Assembly: GCA_949126835.1 (NCBI GenBank)
Contig: OX421497.1
Coordinates: 42,120,226 to 42,184,225, forward strand
Reading direction: 5' to 3'
DNA: 64,000 nucleotides
From: Anisus vortex
Lineage: Eukaryota > Mollusca > Gastropoda > Planorbidae
Positions 1 to 12,075 of the stretch are shown in pieces. The notes under the pieces were generated by a model that did no database searches, was not told where the DNA came from, and saw only the letters and a list, made by a program, of their open reading frames with translations. Positions within the stretch are counted from its first letter, which is position 1. Each line of letters starts with the position of its first letter. The position numbers and the translations under genes were made by a program.

Positions 1-511
1 AGAATGGAAAGAAAGGATGATATCAAGTTGGGTGACCTTCTTCAGCTGAAGCAAAACATTTGCGCAAACTGCGAATCGGAGCAAGCGAAATGTGGCCCTG
101 CGGAACAGCTTTCGAAAATGCCTAACCTGTCCTTCAGACCTGCCCTCTGTACCATTATACCCGGTCAGCCATTTGAATTTGACCCCAGGGGAGGCTACCT
201 TCAATGACAAACTGTACGGTGGACTGGAGCAACTGACAGACACGGCAAAGTTCATTACAACTATCGGACTTGTTGTCTGAAACCTCCAAATCATAACTTT
301 TGACAACGAAGAAGAAGTTGGGTGACCCTTCTGGGTGTAACACCCACAAAAACATTATAGATTCGTATCATGACCTCCAAACTGACACTACTAGTGTCTT
401 TATCTAAAGCTTTGTCTGGAACGACCTTCAAAGTCTGTATAACAATAGCGCTGACACAAATGAATATGGTATATCCTGCAGAGGATATGTTTCGTAAATA
501 CACGCTATAAA

Positions 512-549
<38 letters not shown>

Positions 550-783
550 AATACTCAGGTTGACATAAACTCACAGTTGTCAACAGATAGGATAAGAGCG
601 CGAAAGAAAATATGCTGGCCACAGATTAGGTCGCACAAATCATAAATCACTATAAACTGACACAAACAACAATAACAACCACACGTCAACAGACAGACAT
701 TTTGTTGATACAAATAATTCTTACATCAACGTTTCACAAACTCTCTATTTTCGTCACCCGATTGTTTTAATACTTTTACTTCG
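1..783. other. intergenic, no gene seen
   Basis: Short unsupported frames only. A CT microsatellite at 509-550 is the one clear feature. Confidence 0.6.
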
Positions 784-1002
784 GGTAATTGTTTACCTGC
801 GCTAGCCCACAAGTTTTTTGGTTCTGTATGAAAATTTTTTAAAGATTCATGCCCAATTCGCACGAATCAAGTCATTATATGTCTCGCAAATATCGTTTGC
901 GAGACATATAATGACTTGATTCGTGCGGATTGGGCATGAATCTTTAAACAATTTTCATACAGAACCAAAAAACTCGTGGGCTAACGCAGGTAAACAATTA
1001 CC
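784..1002. mobile_element. foldback / near-perfect inverted repeat element
   Basis: Arms of about 107 bp (784-890 and 896-1002) are nearly exact reverse complements around a 5-bp loop, TATCG at 891-895. The outer ends read GGTAATTGTTTACCTGCG and its complement. There is no coding capacity. It could be a foldback-type MITE or a locally generated palindrome; I saw no clear target duplication. Confidence 0.8.
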
Positions 1003-1299
1003 TTACTTCGCGACCAACTAACATTTTATCGACTATTGGCCTACTGGCATACAAATTGAAATAACAACAGACTAAGATTATATAATATGAAGGCAAAGCA
1101 TTGTAAATTGGAGCCAGTGAATGTTGCCCTCGTCGGGTGTCTCCTGATAACACAGGACATGTGCTGTAAAGCCTGCACTCTTTATGAAACAGCTCGCAAT
1201 CAGGTTCTAGCCGCAGATGACCTCCCTCAACACAAAACTGTGTGGAATAGATACAGACCTGGAAACCACCGTGCAAATCTCGGCGAAGACTAGGGTTTG

Positions 1300-1386
1300 T
1301 TACCGGGTCTAGAGGGGGGGCATCCCAAAGTCTACCTGATTCTAGTTAGACAAAAATAAAGGCGGCTGACCACACAATCTCCTAGT
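1300..1386 (+). mobile_element. SINE family B fragment, copy 6
   Basis: GTCTAGAGGGGGGGCATCCC, AAAGTCTACCTGATTCTAG and TAAAGGCGGCTGACCACACA correspond to the middle of the family B body. Truncated at both ends. Confidence 0.45.
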
Positions 1387-1432
1387 GTAGGCCTATATAT
1401 TGTAATTCTGAACTAGATTTTGAACTTTCTAC

Positions 1433-1519
1433 TTTTTGCGAACCGCTAATTTTGCAAACCGGTAATTTTGCGAACCGGTAATTTTGCGAACCGGTAATTT
1501 TGCGAACAGGTAATTTTGC
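1433..1519. repeat. 16-bp minisatellite
   Basis: About five copies of AATTTTGCGAACCGGT with point changes, just upstream of the large 31-bp satellite. Confidence 0.8.
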
Positions 1520-1559
1520 TTCCCTTGCCCGATACTGGTTCCCGACCTGGCGTTTGGAA

Positions 1560-3765
1560 AACACTGAAGTAGATCTAAATGTTCTAGAGAATAACTGAAG
1601 TAGATCTAAATGTTCTAGAGAATAATTGAAGTAGATCTAAATGTTCTAGAGAATAATTGAAGCAGATCTAAATGTTCTAGAGAATAATTGAAGCAGATCT
1701 AAATGTTCTAGAGAATAATTGAAGTAGATCTAAATGTTCTAGAGAATAATTGAAGTAGATCTAAATGTTCTAGAGAATAATTGAAGAAGATCTAAATGTT
1801 CTAGAGAATAATTGAAGTAGATCTAAATGTTCTAGAGAATAATTGAAGTAGATCTAAATGTTCTAGAGAATAATTGAAGTAGATCTAAATGTTCTAGAGA
1901 ATAATTGAAGAAATTATACTAAATTCATGGGCTATGAAGTAGATCTAAATGTTCTAGAGAATAATTGAACTAGATCTAAATGTTCTAGAGAATAATTGAA
2001 GTAGATCTAAATGTTCTAGAGAATAATTGAAGTAGATCTAAATGTTCTAGAGAATAATTGAAGTAGATCTAAATGTTCTAGAGAATAATTGAAGTAGATC
2101 TAAATGTTCTAGAGAATAATTGAAGTAGATCTAAATGTTCTAGAGAATAATTGAAGAAGATCTAAATGTTCTAGAGAATAATTGAAGAAATTATACTAAA
2201 TTCATGGGCTATGAAGTAGATCTAAATGTTCTAGAGAATAATTGAAGTAGATCTAAATGTTCTAGAGAATAATTGAAGAAATTATACTAAATTCATGGGC
2301 TATGAAGTAGATCTAAATGTTCTAGAGAATAATTGAACTAGATCTAAATGTTCTAGAGAATAATTGAAGAAATTATACTAAATTCGTGGGCTATGAAGTA
2401 GATCTAAATGTTCTAGAGAATAATTGAAGTAGATCTAAATGTTCTAGAGAATAATTGAAGAAATTATACTAAATTCATGGGCTATGAAGTAGATCTAAAT
2501 GTTCTAGAGAATAATTGAAGAAGATCTAAATGTTCTAGAGAATAATTGAAGTAGATCTAAATGTTCTAGAGAATAATTGAAGTAGATCTAAATGTTCTAG
2601 AGAATAATTGAAGTAGATCTAAATGTTCTAGAGAATAATTGAAGAAATTATACTAAATTCATGGGCTATGAAGTAGATCTAAATGTTCTAGAGAATAATT
2701 GAACTAGATCTAAATGTTCTAGAGAATAATTGAAGTAGATCTAAATGTTCTAGAGAATAATTGAAGTAGATCTAAATGTTCTAGAGAATAATTGAAGTAG
2801 ATCTAAATGTTCTAGAGAATAATTGAAGTAGATCTAAATGTTCTAGAGAATAATTGAAGTAGATCTAAATGTTCTAGAGAATAATTGAAGAAGATCTAAA
2901 TGTTCTAGAGAATAATTGAAGAAATTATACTAAATTCATGGGCTATGAAGTAGATCTAAATGTTCTAGAGAATAATTGAAGTAGATCTAAATGTTCTAGA
3001 GAATAATTGAAGAAATTATACTAAATTCATGGGCTATGAAGTAGATCTAAATGTTCTAGAGAATAATTGAACTAGATCTAAATGTTCTAGAGAATAATTG
3101 AAGAAATTATACTAAATTCGTGGGCTATGAAGTAGATCTAAATGTTCTAGAGAATAATTGAAGTAGATCTAAATGTTCTAGAGAATAATTGAAGAAATTA
3201 TACTAAATTCATGGGCTATGAAGTAGATCTAAATGTTCTAGAGAATAATCGAAGAAGATCTAAATGTTCTAGAGAATAATTGAAGTAGATCTAAATGTTC
3301 TAGAGAATAATTGAAGTAGATCTAAATGTTCTAGAGAATAATTGAAGTAGATCTAAATGTTCTAGAGAATAATTGAAGAAATTATACTAAATTCATGGGC
3401 TATGAAGTAGATCTAAATGTTCTAGAGAATAATTGAACTAGATCTAAATGTTCTAGAGAATAATTGAAGTAGATCTAAATGTTCTAGAGAATAATTGAAG
3501 TAGATCTAAATGTTCTAGAGAATAATTGAAGTAGATCTAAATGTTCTAGAGAATAATTGAAGTAGATCTAAATGTTCTAGAGAATAATTGAAGTAGATCT
3601 AAATGTTCTAGAGAATAATTGAAGAAGATCTAAATGTTCTAGAGAATAATTGAAGAAATTATACTAAATTCATGGGCTATGAAGTAGATCTAAATGTTCT
3701 AGAGAATAATTGAAGTAGATCTAAATGTTCTAGAGAATAATTGAAGAAATTATTCTAAATAATGG
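1560..3765. repeat. 31-bp satellite with 734-bp higher-order repeat
   Basis: The monomer reads GAAGTAGATCTAAATGTTCT + AGAGAATAATT (31 bp) and contains BglII and XbaI palindromes. A distinct 29-bp spacer (GAAGAAATTATACTAAATTC + ATGGGCTAT) interrupts the monomers in the fixed pattern 8, 2, 2, 2, 5. This gives a 19-monomer, 5-spacer unit of 734 bp that runs twice in full (from about 1906 and 2640) and starts a third time at about 3375. The copies even share single variants (GAACTAGATC monomer, ATTCGTGGG spacer), showing block amplification. Confidence 0.93.
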
Positions 3766-4244
3766 GCTATGCAGTCATATGTTTAAAAAAATGAACCACC
3801 AACAGACATTTCTATAAAGGCCTTCTAACCCGTGAACTCTAAAAAAATAAGACCAAGCCTTCCACCCGACTTTGAAAGAAAAAACGTTATGAAAGCATAC
3901 CGAATTAACCCTTACAGTCCCGGGTGCGTATATAGCGGAACTGAAGGCAGCATAGATAGAAGTAGGTCGGTACGGGAAGGGTTAAAGTTAAAAGCATAAA
4001 AATTATCACAGAAAACGAATTCAATTAAAAAAAAAAAAAAAAAAACAGAAATGGTAATACTGTACAGGCCTAAATTTTCAAGTGTCCCAACGTAAAAAAT
4101 ATATTTTTTAGAGCTTTTAAGCCATTAAATTAAATAAATGTCTTTGTGTACTTTTCTCATTCACTTATGACAGTAAATGCTTTTTTTATGAACCGACCTC
4201 TCGCTCTCATTTATATTCCTTCTAATACTAATATAGCATACTTT

Positions 4245-4975
4245 TTCAAACTCATTGTTCAAACATAGCTGCCAACACTGCAACATTCCAAACGTGTGTT
4301 GAAACTCATTGTTCAAACATAGTTCCTATAATGCAGCATTAAAAAGGTGTGTTCAGTTAAAATATAGCTGCCATAAAGTGTGTTGAGACAAAGTTCAAAT
4401 ATATCTGCCAACATTGCAACATTCAGAAAGTGTGTTGAGACAAAGTTCAAATATATCTGCCAACATTGTAACATTCAGAAAGTGTGTTGAGACGAAGTTC
4501 AAATATATCTGCCAACATTGCAACATTCAGAAAGTGTGTTGAGACAAAGTTCAAAGATATCTGCCATCATAGCAACATTCAGAAATTGTGCTGAGACAAA
4601 GTTCAAAGATGTCTGCCAACATTGCAACATTCAGAAATTGTGCTGAGACAAAGTTCAAAGATATCTTCCAACATTGAAACATTCAGAAAGTGTGTTGAGA
4701 CAACGTTCAAAGATATCTGCCAACATAGCAACATTCAGAAATTGTGCTGAGACAAAGTTCAAAGATGTCTGCCAACATTGCAACATTCAGAAATTGTGCT
4801 GAGACAAAGCTCAAAGATATCTGCCAACATTGCAACATTCAGAAAGTGTGTTGAGACAAAGTTCAAAGATATCTGCCAACATTGCAACATTCAGAAATTG
4901 TGCTTAGACAAAGTTCAAAGATACCTGCCAACATTGCAGCATTCAGAAATTGTGCTGAGACACATATAATTCAAA
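4245..4975. repeat. 52-bp tandem repeat
   Basis: About 13 copies of a 52-bp unit containing GTGTTGAGACAAAGTTCAAA, ATCTGCCAACATTGCAACATT and CAGAAA. The first copies are divergent and the middle ones closely alike. The short open frame across it is repeat-derived. Confidence 0.85.
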
Positions 4976-4992
4976 CATAGCTGTCAACATTG

Positions 4993-5150
4993 AGACCGGC
5001 TGGTACTGCGGTTAGTACCCCGAACTGTACACAAAACGGCCCAGGTTCACGCCCTGTCGCAGATCAAATTCCTGACGTCCGGCAGGAGGTTTGAGCCTAG
5101 GACGTAATACTCTTCCATCCTAGAAGAAACATCTGTTAGCTTTAAGTCAG
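4993..5150 (+). mobile_element. tRNA-derived SINE, family A
   Basis: A tRNA-like head (GCTGGTACTGCGGTTAGTAC as box A, GGTTCACGCC as box B) is followed by a unique body and a tail with GGACGTAATACTCTTC and TAGAAG. It matches the copies at 29465 and 50322. The tRNA cloverleaf is degenerate, so it is not a functional tRNA gene. Confidence 0.75.
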
Positions 5151-5384
5151 ATTCCGAAAGTTTGTTGGAATTCACTGTTATAACATAGCTGACAACATTC
5201 AGCAAAGTGTTTCCATATCTTTCAGTTTATTTTCTAATGTAAAGCACTTATGTAAAGTACAAAGTCATATACATTTTATTACTTCTCGAGTTGCATCTCG
5301 GCTTAAAGTGGGTCCACTGAACTAACAAGGAAATCCAACAACTTAACAGCAATTAAAACCCTTATCCAAATGCAAGATTCAACT

Positions 5385-5460
5385 CATCCCACGAATAAGA
5401 GTAGGGCGTACTTAAATTCTATAAAGGAGGAGCGTCCGTAGCAGTTATAAAGATGGCATA
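5385..5460 (+). mobile_element. LINE 3' tail fragment
   Basis: AATAAGAGTAGGGCGTACTT and AAAGGAGGAGCGTCCGTA resemble the tail of the LINE fragment ending at about 15440. Only the non-coding 3' end is present. Confidence 0.4.
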
Positions 5461-5586
5461 CATCCGAAGGCCCTATTCACACGCGAAACTGAATCAAACG
5501 CAAAATTAATTATGCAATGCAGAGCACCACATTATAATGCAACCTTAAGTCTATTTATAGTATGTCTAACACAAATAAGCCTGGGG

Positions 5587-5737
5587 TCTTTGATAATTAG
5601 AATTTATAATTCAATCAGCGCGCCTAAAAGTCATCTTGCTCGAGCACTCAATAGCTTGTAGAAGAGACTTTAACGTCCTTCTTTGAAAAAAAAGTGCTAT
5701 GCGTGCCAAGTGTGGCAAGCGTTCCGTATGTTGCCGA
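5587..5737 (+). mobile_element. GTCGGCAAC-type MITE copy 1
   Basis: Shares with the copies at 8105, 24838 and 26392 the order TTTGATAAT...TTCATTCAGCGTGCC...CTAAAAGTCAT...GCACTCAAT...GTAGAAGAGACTT...GCGTGCCAAG...TTGCCGAC. Non-coding. Confidence 0.65.
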
Positions 5738-6344
5738 CTCATACTGTAAGAAAAAAAACAAAAAAAAACAACACAAAATGTCATAAACACACAGAGAACA
5801 ATAACAACCACCCAACATCGACAGTAGATTGTTCAGTTCTACAGGACTCGTGTGTGCCAAGTTTTCCAAGCCCACGTTAGAACTGTAATTGTTGAGGACG
5901 ACTATGAGATGCATGATGTCGCCTACATGGACCACCAGTTGTGTGTATTCGAAAAGCTGAATAGCTACTACTAGTCTATTCAAGCATACATCAGCAGCAT
6001 GTCTAGAGAACTGCTCCCAGTAATATCCTTATGTCAATACGTTTCTCTATTCTTCAATTCATTTTCTGAGCTGCTTGAGCAACTTCAGTAAATATGATTC
6101 AGCCGACTTTATAAAGAAATAATATGGACACGTAAAAACCCTCGTTTTTTTTTTTTACACACGTCAGTGGCACATTTATTGACTGACTAAATAGAATGAA
6201 AGACTGGCCCGTTACGTTACGAAGAACACGGTAAAATATTTACAAATGTACTGTAGAGTCAAAGAAAGTAAAAACTAGATTCAAAATGCAAATAGAACTT
6301 GAGTATTTTGTACACGTTATACTTTTAGAGTATTTGTTCTTGAA

Positions 6345-6795
6345 TTACAGATAAGATAAGATAAGATTGCTTTATTGATCCAAATGAATGGAAAATTGAC
6401 TTGATTACATAAATTCCGTCTTTCAGCATACCTAAAACAATATTAAAGAACCATTTGTACTCAAACACAATAGACATTCACGCATACTATCATACCATTT
6501 ATCATACAAGAAAAAAAGTAGGCCTATTATTTAGGAGTCAGCTATTGAGCCATTGTATTTCCTGGCTGAAAGATGATTCTTTTGAAAGAGTCTCACTGAC
6601 AGTGGAACAAAAGAGTTCCTAAATCTCTCTGTTCTTGCCCTTATTGAAAGAAGCCGACCACTTCGACTAGATATTATGTAACTATCATGAAGCGGGTGTG
6701 CATGATCTTGGAGGATTTTATCAATCATAGACAGGCACCTTGAACTGAAAATATCCGCAAGAGATGGTATTCTGTCTGTGTAACCACACAATGGT
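6345..6795 (-). mobile_element. Rex1/CR1-like LINE, 3' end
   Basis: Minus-strand frame 6791-6531 reads SLADIFSSRCLSMIDKIL, QDHAHPLHDSYIISSRSGR and ERFRNSFVPLSVRLFQ. This is the familiar C-terminal end of Rex1/CR1-type reverse transcriptases (R......I..D..HPLH......SGRR.R..R....R..NSFVP.A..L.N). It is followed by a short UTR ending ATCAATAAAGCAATCTTATC and a TCTTA microsatellite, the usual Rex1-like tail. 5'-truncated. Confidence 0.75.
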
Positions 6796-7799
6796 TTAGT
6801 CTTTTATTAACTTACTTACATAGGGCCAAAATTTGTAGTTTGTTGTTTTTTCTTTGTGTAAGGATAATCATAAACACAGCCATTTAATAAATTGAGTAAA
6901 AATAGATATATAACAAATACTTTTAATTATCAATTTAAAAAAATTAAGTCCAAATGTGTTTTTTTCGCATTATAAATTATTTAAGAATCTCCAAAAGATG
7001 GCATTGTGCTGGAGTTTGCAAATGAAGGGGAATGCATTTAATATTTATACTACTGCTGCGCTACAAACAATGGAAGAACTATGGGCCTATGTATACGAGT
7101 ACACATTTCAATAGATTCTAAACAAATCTACCTAAGGGAACCTACCTGTAATACTTGTAAGTAGAGTGCTCCAGATAGTGGCCAATAACAACAGAATACT
7201 GAAGATGTCCATTTTATCCAATGAAAAAAAAAAGAAGTTTGCCTTGTGCGAATTTCAGCAGACGGGTATGTATACAAAAAACACAATGGCTTCACAAATA
7301 TTTGAAGTTCTTAGTTTTTATAAAAACAAAACAATAACAACCAAAGCGAGAGGAAACTCCTTGAACTGTGGCCTTATAACAAGGACTTGCGACCGTTATA
7401 AAAGTGTGGGCTGTAGCTGTAACAAATGCCGGTTATAACAATAACAGTGCCGCTGACTGGCCGTGGTCAACTGTTGGTGGATGCTCGGTAATGAAAGTGC
7501 TGAAAGACTTGTATGTGCAAACTGGAAGTCCACTTTGTTACACTAGGTCGACGTCTGCTAATGATTGCAAGTTCCGCCGAAGACGTCATCTACGGAGTTG
7601 TATAGGGAGGCCACTATCGTCTGCTTACTTGTGCTGGCAATGTTGGTGACCACTGGAAATAGAAGAAATAAAATAAAGATAACATCTCTCTCTTATAAAA
7701 TAAAGATTTTTCACCACATCGCCCTAACCTAAAAGAACAACACATAAACTGAAAATACATAAACTGAAAGAACTGTGACTGAATTTTCATTTTTAGAAA

Positions 7800-8045
7800 A
7801 GTAAGTAAAGTAGGCCTACCCGTAGGACCAAACTGATCATAGGGCCGGTGAAGCAGCGTTGTTCCGTAGCCATGTGTGTGTGGCCAGCACAATGCTCAGC
7901 GGCCTTTACCTTAACCCAACAAATGTCAGGCACCCATTAGCGCTGGGTAGACTCAGGGACACCCTCCAGTCCGGGGAAATTCTAGCTTTTACCAAGATTC
8001 GAACTCAATACTTCCCGTGGCGCCACCCTATCGCGCTGCCTAGCT
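7800..8045 (-). mobile_element. tRNA-derived SINE, family B, copy 1
   Basis: On the minus strand a box B (GAGTTCGAATC) is followed by a body with CTGGAGGGTGTCCCTGAGTC and GCGGCCGGTGAAGCAGC-like text. It ends GGCCCTATGATCAGTTTGG then CCTACGGGTAGGCC and a CTTTACTTAC tail. Matches the copies at 16105, 16535 and 31905. Confidence 0.7.
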
Positions 8046-8104
8046 ATTTTTTTTAAATTCACACAATAGATGGTTTAGCGATGGTGCGCTTAACTATATA
8101 AGGG

Positions 8105-8310
8105 GTCGGCATCTCTTTGATAATACTATATAGTGTTCCAAAGTTGGATTTCTAATTCACTCAGCGTGCCAGCAGCCTAAAAGTAATTCCTGCTCTAGCA
8201 CTCAATTTATCGTAGAAGAGACTTGAATCGACATGTATGGGTCTACCGCGTGCCATTGAAAATCGCTATGCGTGCCGGGTATGGCACACTGCCGTAGGTT
8301 ACCGACCCCC
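8105..8310 (+). mobile_element. GTCGGCAAC-type MITE copy 2
   Basis: Begins GGGGTCGGCATCTCTTTGAT and ends TAGGTTACCGACCCCCT, so the ends are inverted repeats. The body matches the other copies in the family. Non-coding. Confidence 0.7.
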
Positions 8311-8714
8311 TCACCAATATAATACGATTCAACATGTCTGAATACTTGCTGTCAGCTGGAATACGGTAAGTTGCAGTTTTGCTTCGCCATAAACCTCTCT
8401 TCGTGGCCATAGCAACCACTACTTAGCCCCAATCCCTTACAAACTTAAAAAACAAAAGCGTACAACTAAAAGCCTGTACTATTTACTACTTTAAGGTACT
8501 CTATAACTCTATAGTCTAACCCGGCTAACCTAATCTAGCAAAATTGTAAAAACATAGCAAATATTATCTGTTCAAATTAAAAACATGGCCCCGGGGCTTG
8601 AAAAAAAAAAAAAGCTAATTTCGAATCAGGATGTAAACAAGTGTGTGATTTCTGATACATCTAAATCCATTACATCTTGGGTCTGTGTGTGTGTCTGTGT
8701 TTTTGTGCGCTGAA

Positions 8715-9212
8715 ACGAACTGGGTCCTCATCATCATCAATCCTTTGACCGTTGTGGTCGCTGGGGGGGGGGGGGCGAATGGACACCTCAGCGTTCTCCA
8801 CTTTTGCCCATCTTGAGCGGTTGTCAATAGTTTAGTCAACTGCAACCCTGTCCAATATTTTATGTTGTCGAACCAGCATCTCCGCTGTCGAGTCTCTAAC
8901 GTCCATTTTCTACAGTGCCGTGGAGGATTGTTTTTGGCAGGTTATCATGCCGCAACACATGATCGAACCATGTCAGTTTACGCCGCTTGGTTGTTGTTAT
9001 AATGTTTTTTTTTGAGGGCCTGCAATTGAGGATCTTACTGTCCCTCCTACCTAGAACATAGTCCTATGTTCCTCGATTGGAAGTATTTTTCTCATGCATT
9101 TATTTTCGAATGCCTGCAACATATTTTCAGATGCTGATAGCAGCGTCCAGGTCTCACGTCCATACAGAACAATGGTTTTGACAAGGGCTCGCCTATACAG
9201 AACTGGGTCCTA
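8715..9212 (-). mobile_element. non-LTR retrotransposon fragment (endonuclease-RT C terminus), broken
   Basis: On the minus strand the readable pieces are YRRALVKTIVLYGRETWTLL, SASENMLQAFENKCMRKIL and, after several frame breaks, DNRSRWAKVENAEVSIR. The same order is found in the better copy at 13262-13836. The 3' end carries a TTGATGATGATGAG-type tail. A G run (8762-8773) lies within the tail part. Dead fragment. Confidence 0.75.
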
Positions 9213-9472
9213 CCAAAGGCTATAAGATGGACCGTTTGCTTTGATATTTCTACTATTTGATAACTGGAAACTTGAAACACTTAGTTTCGGAATTCGCCAT
9301 GATTTTCTCAATGAAAAATTAAGATTAAAATCGAAAGTTGTTTACAGCGGAAGTATTTTTGGAGGTTTAGGAGTCACTAAAGACAGTGTCCTTAGCTGCG
9401 CACAGAAGAAAAATAATTGTTTAGCTCTAAAATAGAGCAAGCTGTCCATTTTATTATAGTCTTTGGCGAGAT
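9212..9472. mobile_element. GGACCGCTTGCT-type inverted-repeat element, copy 1
   Basis: Ends CAAAGGCTATAAGATGGACC...GTTTGCT and AGCAAGCTGTCCATTTTATT + ATAGTCTTTGG are about 30-bp imperfect inverted repeats. The body is AT-rich and shares ATTTTCTCAATGAAAAATTA with the copies near 10.5 and 11.0 kb. No clear target duplication. Confidence 0.65.
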
Positions 9473-10429
9473 GAACACAATCATATTTTTAAATGAAAGT
9501 TCCTTAATGTTGAGTTTGTTTTTAAGGGAGGTTTTTCCCCGGGTATCGTTTTTGGGTCGAAGAATTATATCTGAGGCTGTGGTAGACAGTGGGTCTACTA
9601 GCAAGGACCCTTTCACTGTCAATTTTCGATTATTCATATAACTTTATAGAGCTTTCAGTCGGCCATTGTTAGGCCTTGTAGACCCTGAGCAGGGAAGTTT
9701 CTTAAAGTTTCTTTTAGAAAAAAAAAAAGAGATCGAACTATCTACGTGACGGGATTTTTTTAATAGAGTTTTTTGTCGCTTAAGAACAAACGAACAAACT
9801 GGTTAATCAAACGGAGAAAGATTCGAGTCACTCTTTATTAAGCAATACAAGATGGGCTTCATCAAATCTCTCTCTCATTTATATATATATATACCGTATA
9901 TATATGTGTATGTGTGTGTGTGTGTGCAACAGTACGTTACATTATTATTACTCTGTATTACTTGATGTTTACTGCGCATGCCTGTCCACGTGACTCATTC
10001 TGATATTGATTATCGATCTCGTACAGAACAATAAAACGTCCGAGTGTGCATTAAATTGTTTGACTAGACCGGATGTTCTTTTTTTTGTTTATTCTAAAGG
10101 AAATCGATTTGTTCTGTAAGAGCCTATTCTATTATGTAGCAAACTACCCGAAAGTGTTTTATCTGTTTACTCTGTGACTCGTCATTAAATCTTGACTTTT
10201 CAAAGAGGTACTTTTAGATTTTGAGTCAATTAGGTTGCCCCCCCCCTCCTTCCCCCGTGAGGGTATTGGGGGTCCTGGAAATGACGAGGTGAAAGAATAA
10301 CCCCACTGCCTAGTCACACTTGCATGTCGTAAAATGTGAATTATTTTAGGTTGTGCATTGGGTATAACCCGGACACGTAAAACTTATACCTCATTGTGGT
10401 GCTGTTTGACAGAGGTCCAGATTACACTA
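9473..10429. other. intergenic, no gene seen
   Basis: Contains TA and GT microsatellites (9880-9926) and C/G runs near 10233. No supported coding frame. Confidence 0.6.
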
Positions 10430-10668
10430 CCCTGGATAGAGGCTGTCTTATATTACTTCTACGCACCTCCTTGTTTCTTAAATGTTTCCGCTGTATAGAA
10501 CTTTCGATTTTAATTTTAATTTTTCATTGAGAAAATCAAAGCGATTCAATAAAACGGAAGTACAAAGTATTATACGAATCGGGAATTCCGAAAAGCAGTC
10601 TTTCGAGTCATCATATAGCAGAAATACTAAAGCAAGCGGTCCATGTATATTATAGTCTATGATTGGAC
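10430..10668. mobile_element. GGACCGCTTGCT-type element, copy 2 (one end only)
   Basis: Shares the body (TTTCCGCTGTATAGAACTTT, GAGAAAATCAAAGCGATT) and the right end AGCAAGCGGTCCATGTATAT + TATAGTCTATG with copy 3. The left inverted-repeat end is not seen. Confidence 0.55.
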
Positions 10669-10868
10669 TTATAAATAGTTACCAATTTTGTATATGTTTG
10701 ATTCCATTTACCTTAATAAAGAGGCACCAATATTTTACAGATTTCGAGGAGTCCATTTGACTTTTCATAAGAAGTACCATTTTTTTTACAACAGATTATG
10801 AGTCATATAACACTTTTAATACAAGTATCAATATTTTACAAATTTTACGTCGATTTGAGTCATTTGAC

Positions 10869-11186
10869 CAAAGACTCTAATAAGATGGACCGCTTGCTAT
10901 ATTTTTAGACCTTATATGTTCTTTTTTGCATGCGCAGCAAATAACGCTGTCTTAAATGACTTCTACGCTCCTACGTTTGCCTAAAGTGCCCTAAAGGTTT
11001 CCGCTGTATGCAACTTTCGGTTTTAATTTTAATTTCTCAACGAGAAAATCATAGCGATTAGATAAACCGGTGTAAAAAAATTACATACAATACAAAAGGG
11101 AATCGGAAATTCGCGAAAAGAAGTCATTCGGAGTCATCAATTAGCAGAAATATTAAAGCAAGCGGTCCATCTTATTATAGTCTTTG
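10869..11186. mobile_element. GGACCGCTTGCT-type inverted-repeat element, copy 3
   Basis: CAAAGACTCTAATAAGATGG...CCGCTTGCT at the left is the reverse complement, with one change, of AGCAAGCGGTCCATCTTATT + ATAGTCTTTG at the right, over about 31 bp. It is 318 bp long and non-coding. Flanks ATTTGAC and ATTTCAC agree at 6 of 7 bases and may be a target duplication. Confidence 0.75.
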
Positions 11187-11879
11187 ATTTCACTTTTAAA
11201 GAGATACCATTTTTTTTTTGTTTTGTTTACGACTTATGACATTTGTAGGTATAGGTAAATATTGTTTACTATTGGGTCCGTAGCAAAAGAAAGAGACAAG
11301 CGTGACCTTTAGTTTCGGTGTTTACTTGTTCAGACCTGGGATACTGCTGTAAAGGTGAGAGATTAATGACTTGTCCCATACTTTGACTGACTCAAATATC
11401 TTGCGTACTCCCCCATTTTCTCCCCCTATTGTTCAAAGCTCTGTGTTGACACTGAGCAAAGAGTACAGCTGCGCTGTGTCCCCTATACTTTGACCGTCAC
11501 CGCTTTACCAATGTGTAGGCCGATAAAGAGCTCACCGTTTATGTACGTACATTATGAGTGTAGATGTTTGCGTGCACATAGAGTATGTGTGTGTTTATCT
11601 GTATATCCAGGTAGGGTAAGTATGTGTGTCGGTGTATGATAAACTGTAACAACAACTGAAAGGCGATATTTCAACCTTAGACCATCAGCTTTTCTTTGCT
11701 ATTGTTGTTACATCAAATGTGATCAGAAATGTTATCGGTAACTGCAAGTATTTGTAAAGCTTCGTATAAAAGCACCTTCACTTACAATACTGCTATAGTC
11801 AGTGAGGACCAGACAATATTCAGAAAGAAGGAATGTTCGGGAGAGAAGAGTAAATAATACACCGAGTTTTTCCTTCATT

Positions 11880-12075
11880 TGTGTAAGACAGGGAGGAACC
11901 GGCAACATATGGAACGCTTGCCATACTTGGCACACAGAAGACCCACAGAATAGCTAATACAAGTTAGTCCCATTCTACAAGAAATTTGAGCGCTGGAGCT
12001 TTTAGGCTAATGGCACGCTGAATGAATTCGAAATTCTACTTTGTCACAGTATTATGAAAAGATTACCGACCTCTG
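11880..12075 (-). mobile_element. GTCGGCAAC-type MITE copy 3
   Basis: In reverse orientation: TTACCGACCTCTGG at the right, GGCACGCTGAATGAATTC in the middle, and ACGCTTGCCATACTTGGCAC near the left end. Same element as the copies at 8105 and 26392. Confidence 0.65.

Noticed and set aside
1560..3765. Regular TGTTCT and TTC..GAA words resembling steroid-receptor or heat-shock elements
   Set aside because: They recur only because the 31-bp monomer recurs. Spacing and half-sites do not match a consensus well.
1560..3765. CRISPR-like array
   Set aside because: The 29-bp spacers are identical copies, not unique sequences, and the context is animal genomic DNA. It is a satellite.
5648..5983. 111-residue minus-strand frame
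   Set aside because: It overlaps a MITE copy and an A-rich stretch. The VWQAF/ARQA-type words recur in other MITE copies and are not coding.
7166..7438. 90-residue frame with several cysteines (and 7404-7649)
   Set aside because: No start context, splice support or family resemblance, and composition is like the intergenic background.
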